The notes under the pieces were generated by a model that was not told the DNA's origin, searched no databases, and worked only from the letters and a program-made list of their open reading frames with translations. Positions 1-7,777 of a stretch of DNA of 13,732 bases are shown in pieces. A program made the position numbers and the translations under genes. The stretch comes from JAABRU01 sp050180235 (lineage in GTDB: Bacteria > Desulfobacterota > Desulfobacteria > Desulfobacterales > Desulfococcaceae): contig JBFXEJ010000138.1 of NCBI GenBank assembly GCA_050180235.1, positions 1-13,732 of the forward strand, read 5' to 3'. The stretch's first letter is position 1, and each line of letters opens with the position of its first letter.

Positions 1-117
1 AGCTTTGCTCTTAATATTCTCAGAGTAAACAAAGTAAAAAATATAGCAGATGAACTTTATTATAATTGTATCAATATGGTAAACATCCTCAGTTATAAAG
101 GAATTGAAGAGAATTGA
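1..117 (+). CDS. IS transposase, C-terminal fragment (cut by window edge)
   Basis: Frame 1 on the + strand is open from the first base to a TGA at 115-117. It encodes 38 residues beginning SFALNILRVNKVKN and ending KGIEEN. The ALNILR pattern is typical of the extreme C-terminus of DDE transposases, and it resembles the other fragment at the right edge of the window (NIAINIVRGNG). The TGA lies inside the terminal repeat at 110-126, so the gene ends only 9 bp from the IS tip. The body of the element lies to the left, outside the window. I cannot assign the family with certainty; IS4- or ISAs1-like is a guess. The call rests mainly on the shared terminal repeat and the gene break that coincides with it. 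Confidence 0.6.
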   Translation, partial: SFALNILRVNKVKNIADELYYNCINMVNILSYKGIEEN

Positions 118-126
118 ACAGCCCTG
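110..126. repeat. IS terminal inverted repeat, right end of left-edge IS
   Basis: Read on the minus strand from 126, the sequence is CAGGGCTGTTCAATTCT. It differs at two of 17 positions from the motif at 13607-13623 and 5976-5992 (CAGGGCTGTTAAGTTCT). Homology of the sigma-54 activator stops at the next base, 127, which marks the exact insertion junction. The transposase stop codon is embedded in this repeat, as it is in the right-edge copy. Confidence 0.75.
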
Positions 127-738
127 CTCTTTCCTCTCCCGCAGCGGCGGGATATGAATCCGGAAGGTATTCAGCCTGTGGTACAGATCCGCGCGGAACC
201 TGTTTTGTCTGACCATATCTTCCATATCCTGGTTGGTGGCCGCAATCACCCGGACATTCACGGGAATCTCCTCATGGGAGCCGATCCGGATGATTTTCCG
301 CTCTTCAAGCACCCGCAGCAGTTTCACCTGAAGTTCCGGTGCGGTTTCACAGATTTCATCCATAAACAGGGTGCTGTTGTGGGCAATCTCAAACCATCCG
401 GTTTTATCCGCGGAAGCCCCGGTAAAGGCCCCTTTTTTATGACCGAAGAATTCACTTTCAAACAGTGCGGACGGAACTGCCGCCGCACTCACCGAGTGGA
501 AATGGGCATTTTTTCTTTTACTGAGCAGATGGATTCCCCTTGCCACCAGTTCCTTTCCGGTTCCGCTTTCCCCGGTAATCAGAACCGTGGTATCATCGGA
601 TCGGGCTACACGGAGCATCATCTCCATGACCGTTTTCATAGCCGGACTTTCCGCAACCATGCCGCAGCCGACAAATCTTTCGGACAGCAGGGAATAATGA
701 AACTCAGCGGTTTTCAGCCGTCTGTTCAGGTCAGGAAA
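127..738 (-). pseudogene. Sigma-54 interaction AAA+ domain of an NtrC-type regulator, truncated by an IS and frameshifted
   Basis: The minus-strand translation gives a nearly complete sigma-54 activator ATPase domain. It has Walker A GESGTGKE, the sigma-54 contact loop GAFTGA, Walker B TLFMDEI, the sensor segment VRVIAATN, the arginine-finger segment FRADLYHRLN, and finally IPPLRERKE. These elements would couple ATP hydrolysis to opening of sigma-54 promoters. At 127 the homology stops, and the next codon belongs to the IS tip (110-126). The lid of the ATPase and the C-terminal Fis-type helix-turn-helix are therefore missing. The 5' end joins the receiver domain at 739-745 only if one base is added to a run of seven A's. 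Without its DNA-binding domain it is unlikely to regulate specific promoters. The domain assignment is firm; calling it a pseudogene is inference from the two lesions. Confidence 0.88.
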
Positions 739-1088
739 TTTTTTTGTTCTTTCAATGGCCCTAGTATTTCAGACAGTTGGAAGGGTTTGGAGAAAAAATC
801 CGAAACCCCGGAACGCATGGCCCGGATTACCGTATCCATGTCGCCGTTATCCGCAATCATGAAAATTTCCATGTCCGGACATAAAGCCTTCATCCGCTCC
901 GGCACGGTCAGACCTTCTGCTTCCGGCAGCCGGATATCCAGTATGGCAATATCGGGGCTGTGCTGTTCCGTAATCCGGAAGGCTTCGGAAGGCAGCCCGG
1001 CATGGAACACCGTATGACCCGCCGCACTCAGAAATTCATCCAGTTCCTCCCGGATACGATCTCCATCATCCACAATGAGTATTTTCAT
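726..1088 (-). CDS. Response regulator receiver domain (N-terminal part of the broken NtrC-type regulator)
   Basis: This 120-residue frame begins MKILIVDDGDR and is a CheY-like receiver. The acidic pair is D7/D8, the predicted phosphoacceptor is D51 (ILDIRLP), and K101 lies in FFSKPF. The conserved Thr/Ser that senses phosphorylation appears to be Ala79 (MIADNGDM), which is unusual. The frame ends just after KEQKNFLT, and the sigma-54 ATPase domain follows in another frame. Restoring an eighth A in the run at 739-745 fuses the two into one protein reading KEQKKFPDLNRRLKTAEF. The start codon lies 3 bp after the stop of the upstream AAA-ATPase gene with no strong Shine-Dalgarno, so translation is probably coupled. 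It could survive as a stand-alone receiver, but decay of a full regulator is more likely. Confidence 0.85.
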   Translation of the reverse strand: MKILIVDDGDRIREELDEFLSAAGHTVFHAGLPSEAFRITEQHSPDIAILDIRLPEAEGLTVPERMKALCPDMEIFMIADNGDMDTVIRAMRSGVSDFFSKPFQLSEILGPLKEQKNFLT

Positions 1089-1091
1089 TTT

Positions 1092-2885
1092 TCACATCAT
1101 TTCCCCTGTCAGTTCTTTCCAGATCAGCCGTTCAAATCCGACGGAAACAACGCTGTATGTGCGAAGATGCAGCAGATCACCGTATTCTGAAAGCAGAATC
1201 CTTCGGTAATCCCTGAGTTTTGTTTCTGATTCAGCCAGTTTTTTCTGAACCGGAGCCAGTGCCTTCAGTTCCTCAAGGCCCATCTCTTTTGCCTGATCCC
1301 CGGTGAGTTCAGCATCTTTGAGACTCACATATTTGAATTCCATGAGAAAATCCAGAAGCGGATACTGCCGCATGTCGGGCCGGACGATCATGGTCATGTC
1401 CGCATACCCGCGTTCCAGTGAGGTTTCCGAATCCATGATGTAAAAAAAATCATTGAACAGCAGTGTCAGGAAAACCGTCTTGACGGTCAGTTCGTTTGCC
1501 CAGCGGTAATCCCGGTTGTCAAACACCCTGAAATATTTCTGCTCAATAAAATCACACAGGGGCTGCATGTTTCCGGTCATGAAAAACATCTCCGCAGTTT
1601 CCGAAGCATCATTTCTGCCCGGAGTTTCGGGCATCCACATTTCCCGTATCCGCTCCGCATACAGCTTTTTTACAGCGAGATTCGGAATTTTCATGACGGA
1701 TTTTCCCAGAAGCCCCCTGCCCGCAAATGTCATAACCCCGAAATAGTAGAGCAGGGACAGCATGAAGGTTCTGTCCTTTGCCGCATTCAGCATATCCTCG
1801 ACTCCGAAACGGCCTGACAGGTTCTGCAAAAGCAGGGATTTTTCCTGATCCAGTGCATTGAGAATCAGTTCCGTGCCCCCTGGCAGCCGGGAAATATAGA
1901 CAAGTTTTGACCTGTCCATTGCCAGATTGCTGTCAAGCATGTTCTGCGGATACCGGCAGTCCGCCTGAAACTGTTTCAGAAAATAAAGTGCAAATGTGGG
2001 ATTGTAAACAGGATGATCCGTGTCAGGACTGAAACAGTAACCGTTGTAGAATGTCCGCATCATGCCGGCGGCTTCCGCTGTCTTTTCTTCAGGCAGATCA
2101 CATTCCCCTACAGTTTCTGCAAGAACCCATCTGATTTCCTCTTCGGAAAAACCGCACAGATCATTGAATTTGGAATGCAGATAAATGTTTTCCGCAATAT
2201 TGTATCCGCTGGTGATGTCGCTCAGCACCACAGGGGAAACGCCTGTGATGAAAACCCTGTCCAGCCCCAGCCCGGCTCCTGCCGCCTTCACTGCCTTGAA
2301 CACGGTTTTGACTGCACCTTCTCCGTACAGCAGGTCTTTGTAACGCTGCATCTGTGTCTGACCGGCCATCATCACCTCATTGGCGAAATTGTCGTATTCG
2401 TCAATGAGAAGATACAGGGGATAAGGCGTTCCCTGGATGGCTGTCAGCAGGGACTGGAGTGAGTCCGGTGCATTTGTCCGGTTGATTTCAATTTTGTCTG
2501 TCAGAAAATCAGAATAATATTTTCCGAACACCTGAATGCGCCCGTTGATATGATCATACAGCGCCTGCTGAATCTGTCCCGCCTCCCCCTGGGGACTGAC
2601 TGCGGAAAAATCCCATTTCATCACAAAATAACTGCTGTGCCGCTGTGTGGGATTTTTGCCGATGGAAAGATGGCCGAACAGTTTTTCAAATTCATCCGCT
2701 TTTGCCGCATCGTAATAGTTTTCCAGCATGGAAAGCAGAAGACTTTTGCCGAACCTCCGGGGGCGCAGAAAAAGCAGATTTGAGCCCGCCTCCTCTATGA
2801 GCGGAATCCTGTCTGTGCGGTCAGCGTAATAATAGTCTTCGGTGATGATTTTGTAAAAATCGCAGATGCCGTAAGGGAATTTCAT
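1092..2885 (-). CDS. AAA-ATPase-like / PD-(D/E)XK nuclease-like protein (DUF1703 type)
   Basis: I place the start at the ATG at 2885 (MKFPYGICDFYKII), because AGGAGG (2891-2896 read on minus) sits just upstream; the frame is open 26 codons further. The product has 597 residues. The N-terminal ATPase has a P-loop variant RPRRFGKS (residues 41-48), a Walker B-like YLLIDEYDNF, and a sensor-like FITGVSP. The C-terminal region carries a probable nuclease core: Asp in YADMTMIVRPD, then the E-x-K pair in LMEFKY. This matches the architecture of AAA-ATPase-like plus PDDEXK_9, a family often present in many copies in Desulfobacterales, Bacteroidetes and anaerobic clostridia, with no settled function. 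The following regulator gene begins 3 bp after the stop, so the two are probably one transcript. All predicted active residues look intact and the length is typical. Confidence 0.85.
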   Translation of the reverse strand: MKFPYGICDFYKIITEDYYYADRTDRIPLIEEAGSNLLFLRPRRFGKSLLLSMLENYYDAAKADEFEKLFGHLSIGKNPTQRHSSYFVMKWDFSAVSPQGEAGQIQQALYDHINGRIQVFGKYYSDFLTDKIEINRTNAPDSLQSLLTAIQGTPYPLYLLIDEYDNFANEVMMAGQTQMQRYKDLLYGEGAVKTVFKAVKAAGAGLGLDRVFITGVSPVVLSDITSGYNIAENIYLHSKFNDLCGFSEEEIRWVLAETVGECDLPEEKTAEAAGMMRTFYNGYCFSPDTDHPVYNPTFALYFLKQFQADCRYPQNMLDSNLAMDRSKLVYISRLPGGTELILNALDQEKSLLLQNLSGRFGVEDMLNAAKDRTFMLSLLYYFGVMTFAGRGLLGKSVMKIPNLAVKKLYAERIREMWMPETPGRNDASETAEMFFMTGNMQPLCDFIEQKYFRVFDNRDYRWANELTVKTVFLTLLFNDFFYIMDSETSLERGYADMTMIVRPDMRQYPLLDFLMEFKYVSLKDAELTGDQAKEMGLEELKALAPVQKKLAESETKLRDYRRILLSEYGDLLHLRTYSVVSVGFERLIWKELTGEMM

Positions 2886-3230
2886 TTTTTCCTCCTGTTC
2901 ATCCCGCATCACTGCTTTAAAATGGGAATATCCGCTGTTCATGATGAACGGTCTTGATGCCAAAGTCTGGTTCAGTTAAATATGACTTTATTTCAAAATA
3001 GTTACATTGTGTTACGTATGCTGAATCATCTTATATTTTCTTTCTGCTTTCCGGATAACGTCTCTTTTCTTAAAGTCATAAAAACATTTTATGTATCTTT
3101 GTATGATTTGTAAATCCAAAAAATGCCGAATTTATCCGGGAATAAAGATGAAAAATAATCACAGATATTGACATATCATCTGTTTCCTGAAATATATCAG
3201 GATAAAATGACAAAAAAACGGAGAACTCCC
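2886..3230. other. Divergent intergenic region between the AAA-ATPase gene and polA
   Basis: This AT-rich stretch separates divergent genes and should hold both promoters. I see a good promoter only for polA. A perfect short dyad (CATAAAA-ACA-TTTTATG) lies at 3077-3093 and could be a protein-binding site. No additional gene is supported; the minus-strand frame at 3159-3656 is a shadow of polA. Confidence 0.6.
3168..3202 (+). promoter_or_regulatory. Candidate polA promoter with a dyad over the -10
   Basis: A consensus -35 TTGACA at 3168-3173 is followed after 17 bp by a weak -10, AATATA, at 3191-3196. A perfect 6-bp dyad, TCCTGA-N6-TCAGGA (3185-3202), brackets the -10, so a repressor or other regulator could bind there. 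Transcription would begin near 3203. This fits the start codon at 3231 better than the in-frame ATG at 3207. Confidence 0.45.
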
Positions 3231-5921
3231 ATGACAGAACATAAAACAGTCTATCTTATTGACGGCAGCGCGTATGTATACCGGGCATATCATGCAATCC
3301 GGGCCGGTCTGACAAATTCCAAAGGACTTCCCACCAATGCTGCGTTCGGTTTTGCCAAAATGCTGGTCAAACTCATGCAGGAGAAAAAACCGGGCTGGCT
3401 GGCTGTGCTGTTTGACAAAAAAGGCCCCACCTTCCGGCATGAAATGTATCCGGAATACAAGGCCAACCGGCCGCCCATGCCTGAGGATCTTGTCATGCAA
3501 CTGCCTTACATCAAACAGATTGTGGAAGGATACCGCATCCCCATGATCGAAGCAGACGGATTTGAGGCAGATGATTTGATTGGCACTCTTGCGCGTCAGG
3601 CTGAATCTGCCGGATTTTCCGTTGTTATGGTGACAGGAGACAAGGATTTCCTGCAACTGCTAACGGAAAATATTTCCCTCTGGGATCCCATGAAAGACAA
3701 ATCAACCGATTTGGAAATCATGCAAAAAGACATGGGCATTGCACCAGCGCAGATGATTGATGTCATGGCTTTGTGGGGAGATACGTCCGACAATGTTCCG
3801 GGTGTGCCGGGCATTGGAGAAAAAACTGCTCTGTCTCTGATTCAGACTTACGGCAGTGTGGAGCATCTTTATGCAAAGATTGCGGACATCACAAAGAAAA
3901 AGCAGAAGGAAAATCTGATTCAGTACAAAGATCAGGCTTTGCTGAGCCAAAAACTGGTGACAATCTGCACAGACGCGCCCATTGTTTTTGATCCGGAAAT
4001 CTTCAAAGCACAGGAACCGGATGCCCAGATTCTCTCCGGCCTGTTCAAAGAACTGGAATTCCGGGAATTTCAGGATATTTTCACAGAAAAGAGCGAAATA
4101 AGGGAACAGGAAAAAAACTATATTGCAATACTGGAAACATCCGCGCTGTCAGAACTTGTGACAATGTTGGAAAAATCAGAACTCTTTGCGCTGGACACAG
4201 AAACCACTTCCATTGACCCCATGAAAGCAAAACTGGTGGGGCTTTCCTTTTCTATGAAAGAAAACGAGGCTTTTTACATTCCCTGCGGCCATGATTATAT
4301 CGGCGCGCCAAAGCAGATTCCGCTTGCGGATATTCTGAATGCTTTGCGGCCGGTGCTGGAAAATCCGCAATTCAAAAAAATCGGGCAGAACATCAAATAT
4401 GACTGGATTGTGCTGAACAGGCACGGGCTTGATTTGCAGGGTGTAGTCGCGGATACCATGCTTGCTTCCTATCTGCTTGATCCTTCCAAACGGGGCCATA
4501 ATCTGGATCGCATTGCTCTGGATTTTCTGGGGCATAAAAACATCACGTTTGCAGATGTGGCAGGCAAAGGCAAAAGCATGGTGGGATTCAATCAGGTGAT
4601 GGTGGAAAATGCCGTGCCTTATGCGTGTGAGGATGCAGATATTACACTTATGGCCTGGCAGGTGCTGGAACCCATGCTCGCGGAAACCGGTCTCACAGAT
4701 TTGATGGAAAAAGTGGAAATGCCCCTGATTCCTGTGCTGAAAGATATGGAAATGCAGGGCATCTGTGTGGACAAAGAGCGGCTCCGCAACCTGTCAAAAT
4801 CCTTTGATCATCAGCTTGGTCTGCTGGAAACACAGATTTACTCTCTGGCCGGAGAGGAATTCAATATCAACTCTTCACAGCAGTTGGGGGAAATTCTGTT
4901 TGAAAAACTGCAACTTCCCGTGCAGAAAAAAACAAAAAAGAAAACAGCTTATTCAACAGATGTGGAAGTGCTGACATCCCTGGCGGAAACCCATGAACTT
5001 CCGGCTCTGATTTTGCGTCACCGGACTCTTGCCAAACTCAAATCCACGTATGCAGACGCGCTATTGGAACTGATTCACCCGGAAACAGGCCGGATTCACA
5101 CTTCCTACAATCAGACCGTTACAGCGACCGGACGCCTGAGCAGTTCTGATCCCAATCTGCAGAACATTCCCATCCGCACAGAAGAGGGCATGGAAATCCG
5201 CCGGGCATTCATTCCGCAGAAAGGCTGGATTCTGCTGGCTGCGGATTATTCCCAGATTGAACTCCGGCTTCTGGCCCATTATTCGGGTGATGAGATTTTC
5301 ATCAAAGCATTTGCCGAAGAAGAGGATATTCACACCCGAACAGCTTCGGAAGTTTTTCAGATTTCCCCGGAAATGATCACTCCGGAACTCAGACGGCAGG
5401 CAAAAACCATCAATTTCGGCATTATTTACGGCATGGGCGCGTTCAGTTTATCCAAAGAACTGGGCATCAGCCGCACAATGGCGCAGACCTATATTGACCA
5501 TTATTTTTCCCGTTACAAAGGCGTGAAAAATTATATTGACACCACCATAGAAGAAGCCCGGAAAAGCGGAAAAACCTCCACTCTGCTGGGGCGTATCCGC
5601 CTGATACCGGAAATTGGAAGTTCCAATCAGAATCTGAAAGCCTTTGCCGAGCGAACAGCGGTGAACACGCCCATTCAGGGAACAGCGGCTGATCTGATCA
5701 AACTGGCTATGATCCGTGTCCATGCAGAATTGAAACAGCGGAAATTAAAAACTGCCATGCTGCTGTCTGTGCATGATGAACTGGTGTTTGAAGTGCCTCC
5801 GGAAGAGATTGATATTGTAAAGGATTTGGTAAAAACCATCATGGAAAATGTCTGGCCGGATCTCCGGGTTCCCCTGAAAGTGAATATGGATTCCGGGAAA
5901 AACTGGGCAGAGGCGCATTAG
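3231..5921 (+). CDS. polA: DNA polymerase I with 5'-3' and 3'-5' exonuclease domains
   Basis: A complete, apparently active 896-residue enzyme for Okazaki-fragment processing and gap-filling repair. The start at 3231 (MTEHKTVYLIDGSAYVYRAY) matches the family and has GGAG just upstream; in-frame ATGs at 3168 and 3207 are less likely. The N-terminal FEN nuclease shows GDKDF (136-140) and TSDNVPGVPGIGEKTA. The proofreading domain keeps all three Exo motifs: D322/E324 (DTET), N387 and D391 (GQNIKYD), and Y464/D468 (YACED). Many bacterial PolA proteins have lost these, so proofreading is probably functional here. The polymerase domain has motif A ADYSQIEL (D672), the O-helix RRQAKTINFGIIYG (K725), and motif C SVHDEL (D849/E850). 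It is transcribed alone, divergent from the AAA-ATPase gene and convergent with lpdA. Confidence 0.97.
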   Translation: MTEHKTVYLIDGSAYVYRAYHAIRAGLTNSKGLPTNAAFGFAKMLVKLMQEKKPGWLAVLFDKKGPTFRHEMYPEYKANRPPMPEDLVMQLPYIKQIVEGYRIPMIEADGFEADDLIGTLARQAESAGFSVVMVTGDKDFLQLLTENISLWDPMKDKSTDLEIMQKDMGIAPAQMIDVMALWGDTSDNVPGVPGIGEKTALSLIQTYGSVEHLYAKIADITKKKQKENLIQYKDQALLSQKLVTICTDAPIVFDPEIFKAQEPDAQILSGLFKELEFREFQDIFTEKSEIREQEKNYIAILETSALSELVTMLEKSELFALDTETTSIDPMKAKLVGLSFSMKENEAFYIPCGHDYIGAPKQIPLADILNALRPVLENPQFKKIGQNIKYDWIVLNRHGLDLQGVVADTMLASYLLDPSKRGHNLDRIALDFLGHKNITFADVAGKGKSMVGFNQVMVENAVPYACEDADITLMAWQVLEPMLAETGLTDLMEKVEMPLIPVLKDMEMQGICVDKERLRNLSKSFDHQLGLLETQIYSLAGEEFNINSSQQLGEILFEKLQLPVQKKTKKKTAYSTDVEVLTSLAETHELPALILRHRTLAKLKSTYADALLELIHPETGRIHTSYNQTVTATGRLSSSDPNLQNIPIRTEEGMEIRRAFIPQKGWILLAADYSQIELRLLAHYSGDEIFIKAFAEEEDIHTRTASEVFQISPEMITPELRRQAKTINFGIIYGMGAFSLSKELGISRTMAQTYIDHYFSRYKGVKNYIDTTIEEARKSGKTSTLLGRIRLIPEIGSSNQNLKAFAERTAVNTPIQGTAADLIKLAMIRVHAELKQRKLKTAMLLSVHDELVFEVPPEEIDIVKDLVKTIMENVWPDLRVPLKVNMDSGKNWAEAH

Positions 5922-5975
5922 GCCATGAAGCTTAGAGCGTGTTTGAAAAATCTGTTTCCCCCCCTTTTTTAAAGG

Positions 5976-6042
5976 CAGGGCTGTTAAGTTCTCCGATTTT
6001 TTCGGGACAAATCTCCTCCTGAGAGCAGAGCTGTTAAGTTCT
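5976..6042 (+). repeat. Tandem pair of solo IS terminal motifs, 50-bp period
   Basis: CAGGGCTGTTAAGTTCT (5976-5992) and CAGAGCTGTTAAGTTCT (6026-6042) lie in the same orientation exactly 50 bp apart. The first is identical to the IS tip at 13607-13623; the second differs at one base. Both are followed by CCG and a T6 tract. No transposase sequence is attached. They may be decayed IS ends, a non-autonomous derivative, or an intergenic repeat that shares the motif. Confidence 0.7.
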
Positions 6043-6052
6043 TCCGTTTTTT

Positions 6053-6071
6053 CCCTCTCTGAGGGAGAGGG
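6053..6071. repeat. Short CCCTCTC/GAGAGGG hairpin
   Basis: Arms CCCTCTC (6053-6059) and GAGAGGG (6065-6071) enclose a 5-nt loop, followed by TCTGTGTGAGG. This resembles the CCCTCTCCC..GGGAGAGGG palindromes scattered through many proteobacterial genomes. A T6 tract precedes it on the + strand but none follows it on either strand, so it is not a convincing terminator. Confidence 0.45.
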
Positions 6072-6211
6072 TCTGTGTGAGGTAAAAAATTCGGTAATGG
6101 GTTAAAAAGGCTGATCATGCCGTTTCCGAAAAGAAACAGCGACTCGAAAATATTGATTCAAAGCCTTTTACATGCAAGAAACAGGAAGTTTCAACGCCCT
6201 TCCGACATGCG

Positions 6212-6373
6212 GCGCGGGCATTTTAGGTGATTTCCATTAATGATTATACCGTTTTTCGTAGGGCGGGCACGGCTTTTTGTGCCCGCCGTCCTGCTGAAAA
6301 GGCGGGCACAAAAAGCCGTGCCCACCCTGCAATGATGGTACATTTTTTCATGGAAATCGCCTTATGCCCGCGC
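6212..6373. repeat. Nested long inverted-repeat element (MITE-like)
   Basis: Outer arms at 6212-6237 and 6350-6373 are complementary, beginning GCGCGGGCAT and ending GATTTCCAT, with small gaps. Inside them, arms at 6258-6287 and 6301-6330 pair over 28 of 30 bases around a 13-nt spacer. Each inner arm is itself a 9-bp palindrome (GGCGGGCAC-N8-GTGCCCGCC). The transcript could fold as one long rod or as a branched structure. GGGCGGGCAC..GTGCCC repeats of this style are dispersed in many bacterial genomes. Its place 18 bp beyond the lpdA stop suggests it could also stop or stabilise the sucB-lpdA mRNA, which is inference. Confidence 0.85.
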
Positions 6374-6390
6374 TACAGTCAGGAGATATT

Positions 6391-7776
6391 CTATGACTTC
6401 CGCACATTCATAGCCGCTTCCATCACAGCCTCGGAAAAGGTCGGATGAGCGTGAACAGTGCGGGCAATGTCTTCTGCACTCGCGCCAAATTCCATTGCCA
6501 AAGTGCATTCCGCAATCAGATCAGCCGCGTGGGGGCCGAAGATATGCACACCCAGCACCCGGTCGGTTTTGGCATGGCTGATGATTTTCACAAAACCGTC
6601 TGTTTCGCCCATGCACCTTGCCCTTCCGCATCCGGAAAAAGGAAAGTTTCCGCTGTGAAAGGGAATGCCCCTTTCTTTGACCTGTGCCTCGGTCATGCCT
6701 ACACTGGCGGCTTCAGGCCATGTATAAACCACGGATGGCAGGGCATCGTAATTCACCTCTCCGGCCAGTCCTGCCATATTCTCCACTGCTGCAATACCTT
6801 CTGCTGAGGCTTTGTGTGCCAGCGCGGGGCCGGGAATCAAATCACCGATGGCATATACAGAAGGAATATTTGTGCGGTATTTCACATCCACTTTTATGTG
6901 ACCCGTGCGGGAATCAGTTTCAATTCCCAAATCTTCCAAATCCAATCCCGAACTTAACGGTCTTCTGCCCACAGCCACCAGCACTTTGTCGCATTCCAGT
7001 GTACTGCTTTCCCCTTTGCTCTCCAGTTTTACCGTGACCTTCCCGTTTTCCGCTTTTGCTTCTGTGACTTTGGCATTGAGACGGAATTCAAGCCCCTGTT
7101 TTTTCAGCACCCGCTCCAGTCCCCGGATAATCAGGGAATCCATGACAGAGGCAATCTGGGGCAGCATTTCCACAACTGTCACTTTCGCTCCCAGCCGTGA
7201 CCAGACTGATCCCAGTTCCAGGCCAATGAAACCGCCGCCGATAACAATCAGATGCTCCGGAACAGTCTCAAAAGACAATGCCTCAGTGGAACTCACGATA
7301 TACTGACCATCAAAAGGAAGTCCGGGAACAGCAATGGGTGCGCTGCCCGTTGCCAGCAGAATATTTTTGGCGTGCAAAGAAATTTTCTCACCCGACTCCG
7401 CAGTCACATCCACCTGATTCGGCCCGGTCAGTTTTGCTTTGCCCTGAATCATTTCCACTTTGTTTCCCTTGAGGAGTTGGGACAACTGGCCGGTCAAATC
7501 AGCCACGACTTTTTCCCTGCGCGCCATCATTGCCTTTAGATCAAGGCGAATATCACCGCAGATCACGCCGTGTTCCGCAAATTTATTGCGTGCATTGTAA
7601 TAATGCTCACTGGAATCCAGCAGGGCCTTGCTGGGAATACATCCCACATTCAGACACACACCGCCGGGACGGGCTTCTTTTTCCACACAGGCAACTGACA
7701 TACCCAGTTTTCTGGCTTTCAGACAGGCTGAATATCCGCCTGGGCCTGCACCAATCACAATCAAATCATATTCCAT
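6391..7776 (-). CDS. lpdA: Dihydrolipoyl dehydrogenase (E3)
   Basis: This 461-residue FAD/NAD disulfide oxidoreductase reoxidises the dihydrolipoyl groups of 2-oxo-acid dehydrogenase complexes and makes NADH. The N-terminus has the FAD-binding GAGPGGYSA, then the redox-active disulfide C41/C46 in GGVCLNVGC. The NAD site has GGGFIGLELG, the second FAD motif is YAIGDLIPGPALAHKA, and the C-terminal dimer interface holds the catalytic His-Glu dyad in AHPTFSEAV. Length and motifs are normal for the family. The ATG at 7776 lies one base after the sucB stop, and GGAGG within the end of sucB serves as its ribosome binding site, so it is translated from the same operon. The neighbouring E2 indicates that its main partner is the 2-oxoglutarate dehydrogenase complex, although one E3 often serves several complexes. 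Confidence 0.95.
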   Translation of the reverse strand: MEYDLIVIGAGPGGYSACLKARKLGMSVACVEKEARPGGVCLNVGCIPSKALLDSSEHYYNARNKFAEHGVICGDIRLDLKAMMARREKVVADLTGQLSQLLKGNKVEMIQGKAKLTGPNQVDVTAESGEKISLHAKNILLATGSAPIAVPGLPFDGQYIVSSTEALSFETVPEHLIVIGGGFIGLELGSVWSRLGAKVTVVEMLPQIASVMDSLIIRGLERVLKKQGLEFRLNAKVTEAKAENGKVTVKLESKGESSTLECDKVLVAVGRRPLSSGLDLEDLGIETDSRTGHIKVDVKYRTNIPSVYAIGDLIPGPALAHKASAEGIAAVENMAGLAGEVNYDALPSVVYTWPEAASVGMTEAQVKERGIPFHSGNFPFSGCGRARCMGETDGFVKIISHAKTDRVLGVHIFGPHAADLIAECTLAMEFGASAEDIARTVHAHPTFSEAVMEAAMNVRKS

Positions 7777-7777
7777 A

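Larger units (their letters stand above)
5922..6390. other. Repeat-filled convergent intergenic region
   Basis: The 469-bp gap between the 3' ends of polA and lpdA has no supported gene. It contains two copies of the IS terminal motif in tandem, a small CCCTCTC/GAGAGGG hairpin at 6053-6071, and the nested palindromic element at 6212-6373. The minus-strand stop of lpdA is 18 bp from the edge of that element. I see no ordinary GC stem with a T-tract for polA. Confidence 0.7.

Noticed and set aside
154..1017. Long + strand open frame (287 codons)
   Set aside because: It is antisense to the sigma-54 ATPase and receiver, whose motifs on the minus strand are unmistakable; the + product has no recognisable domain.
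3168..3230. Longer polA start at 3168 or 3207
   Set aside because: The TTGACA of the candidate promoter begins at 3168, and family members start at the equivalent of MTEHKTVYLIDGSA; GGAG precedes 3231.
6212..6373. Structured non-coding RNA or riboswitch
   Set aside because: The nested perfect inverted repeats fit a dispersed palindromic element, and it lies at convergent gene ends rather than upstream of a gene.
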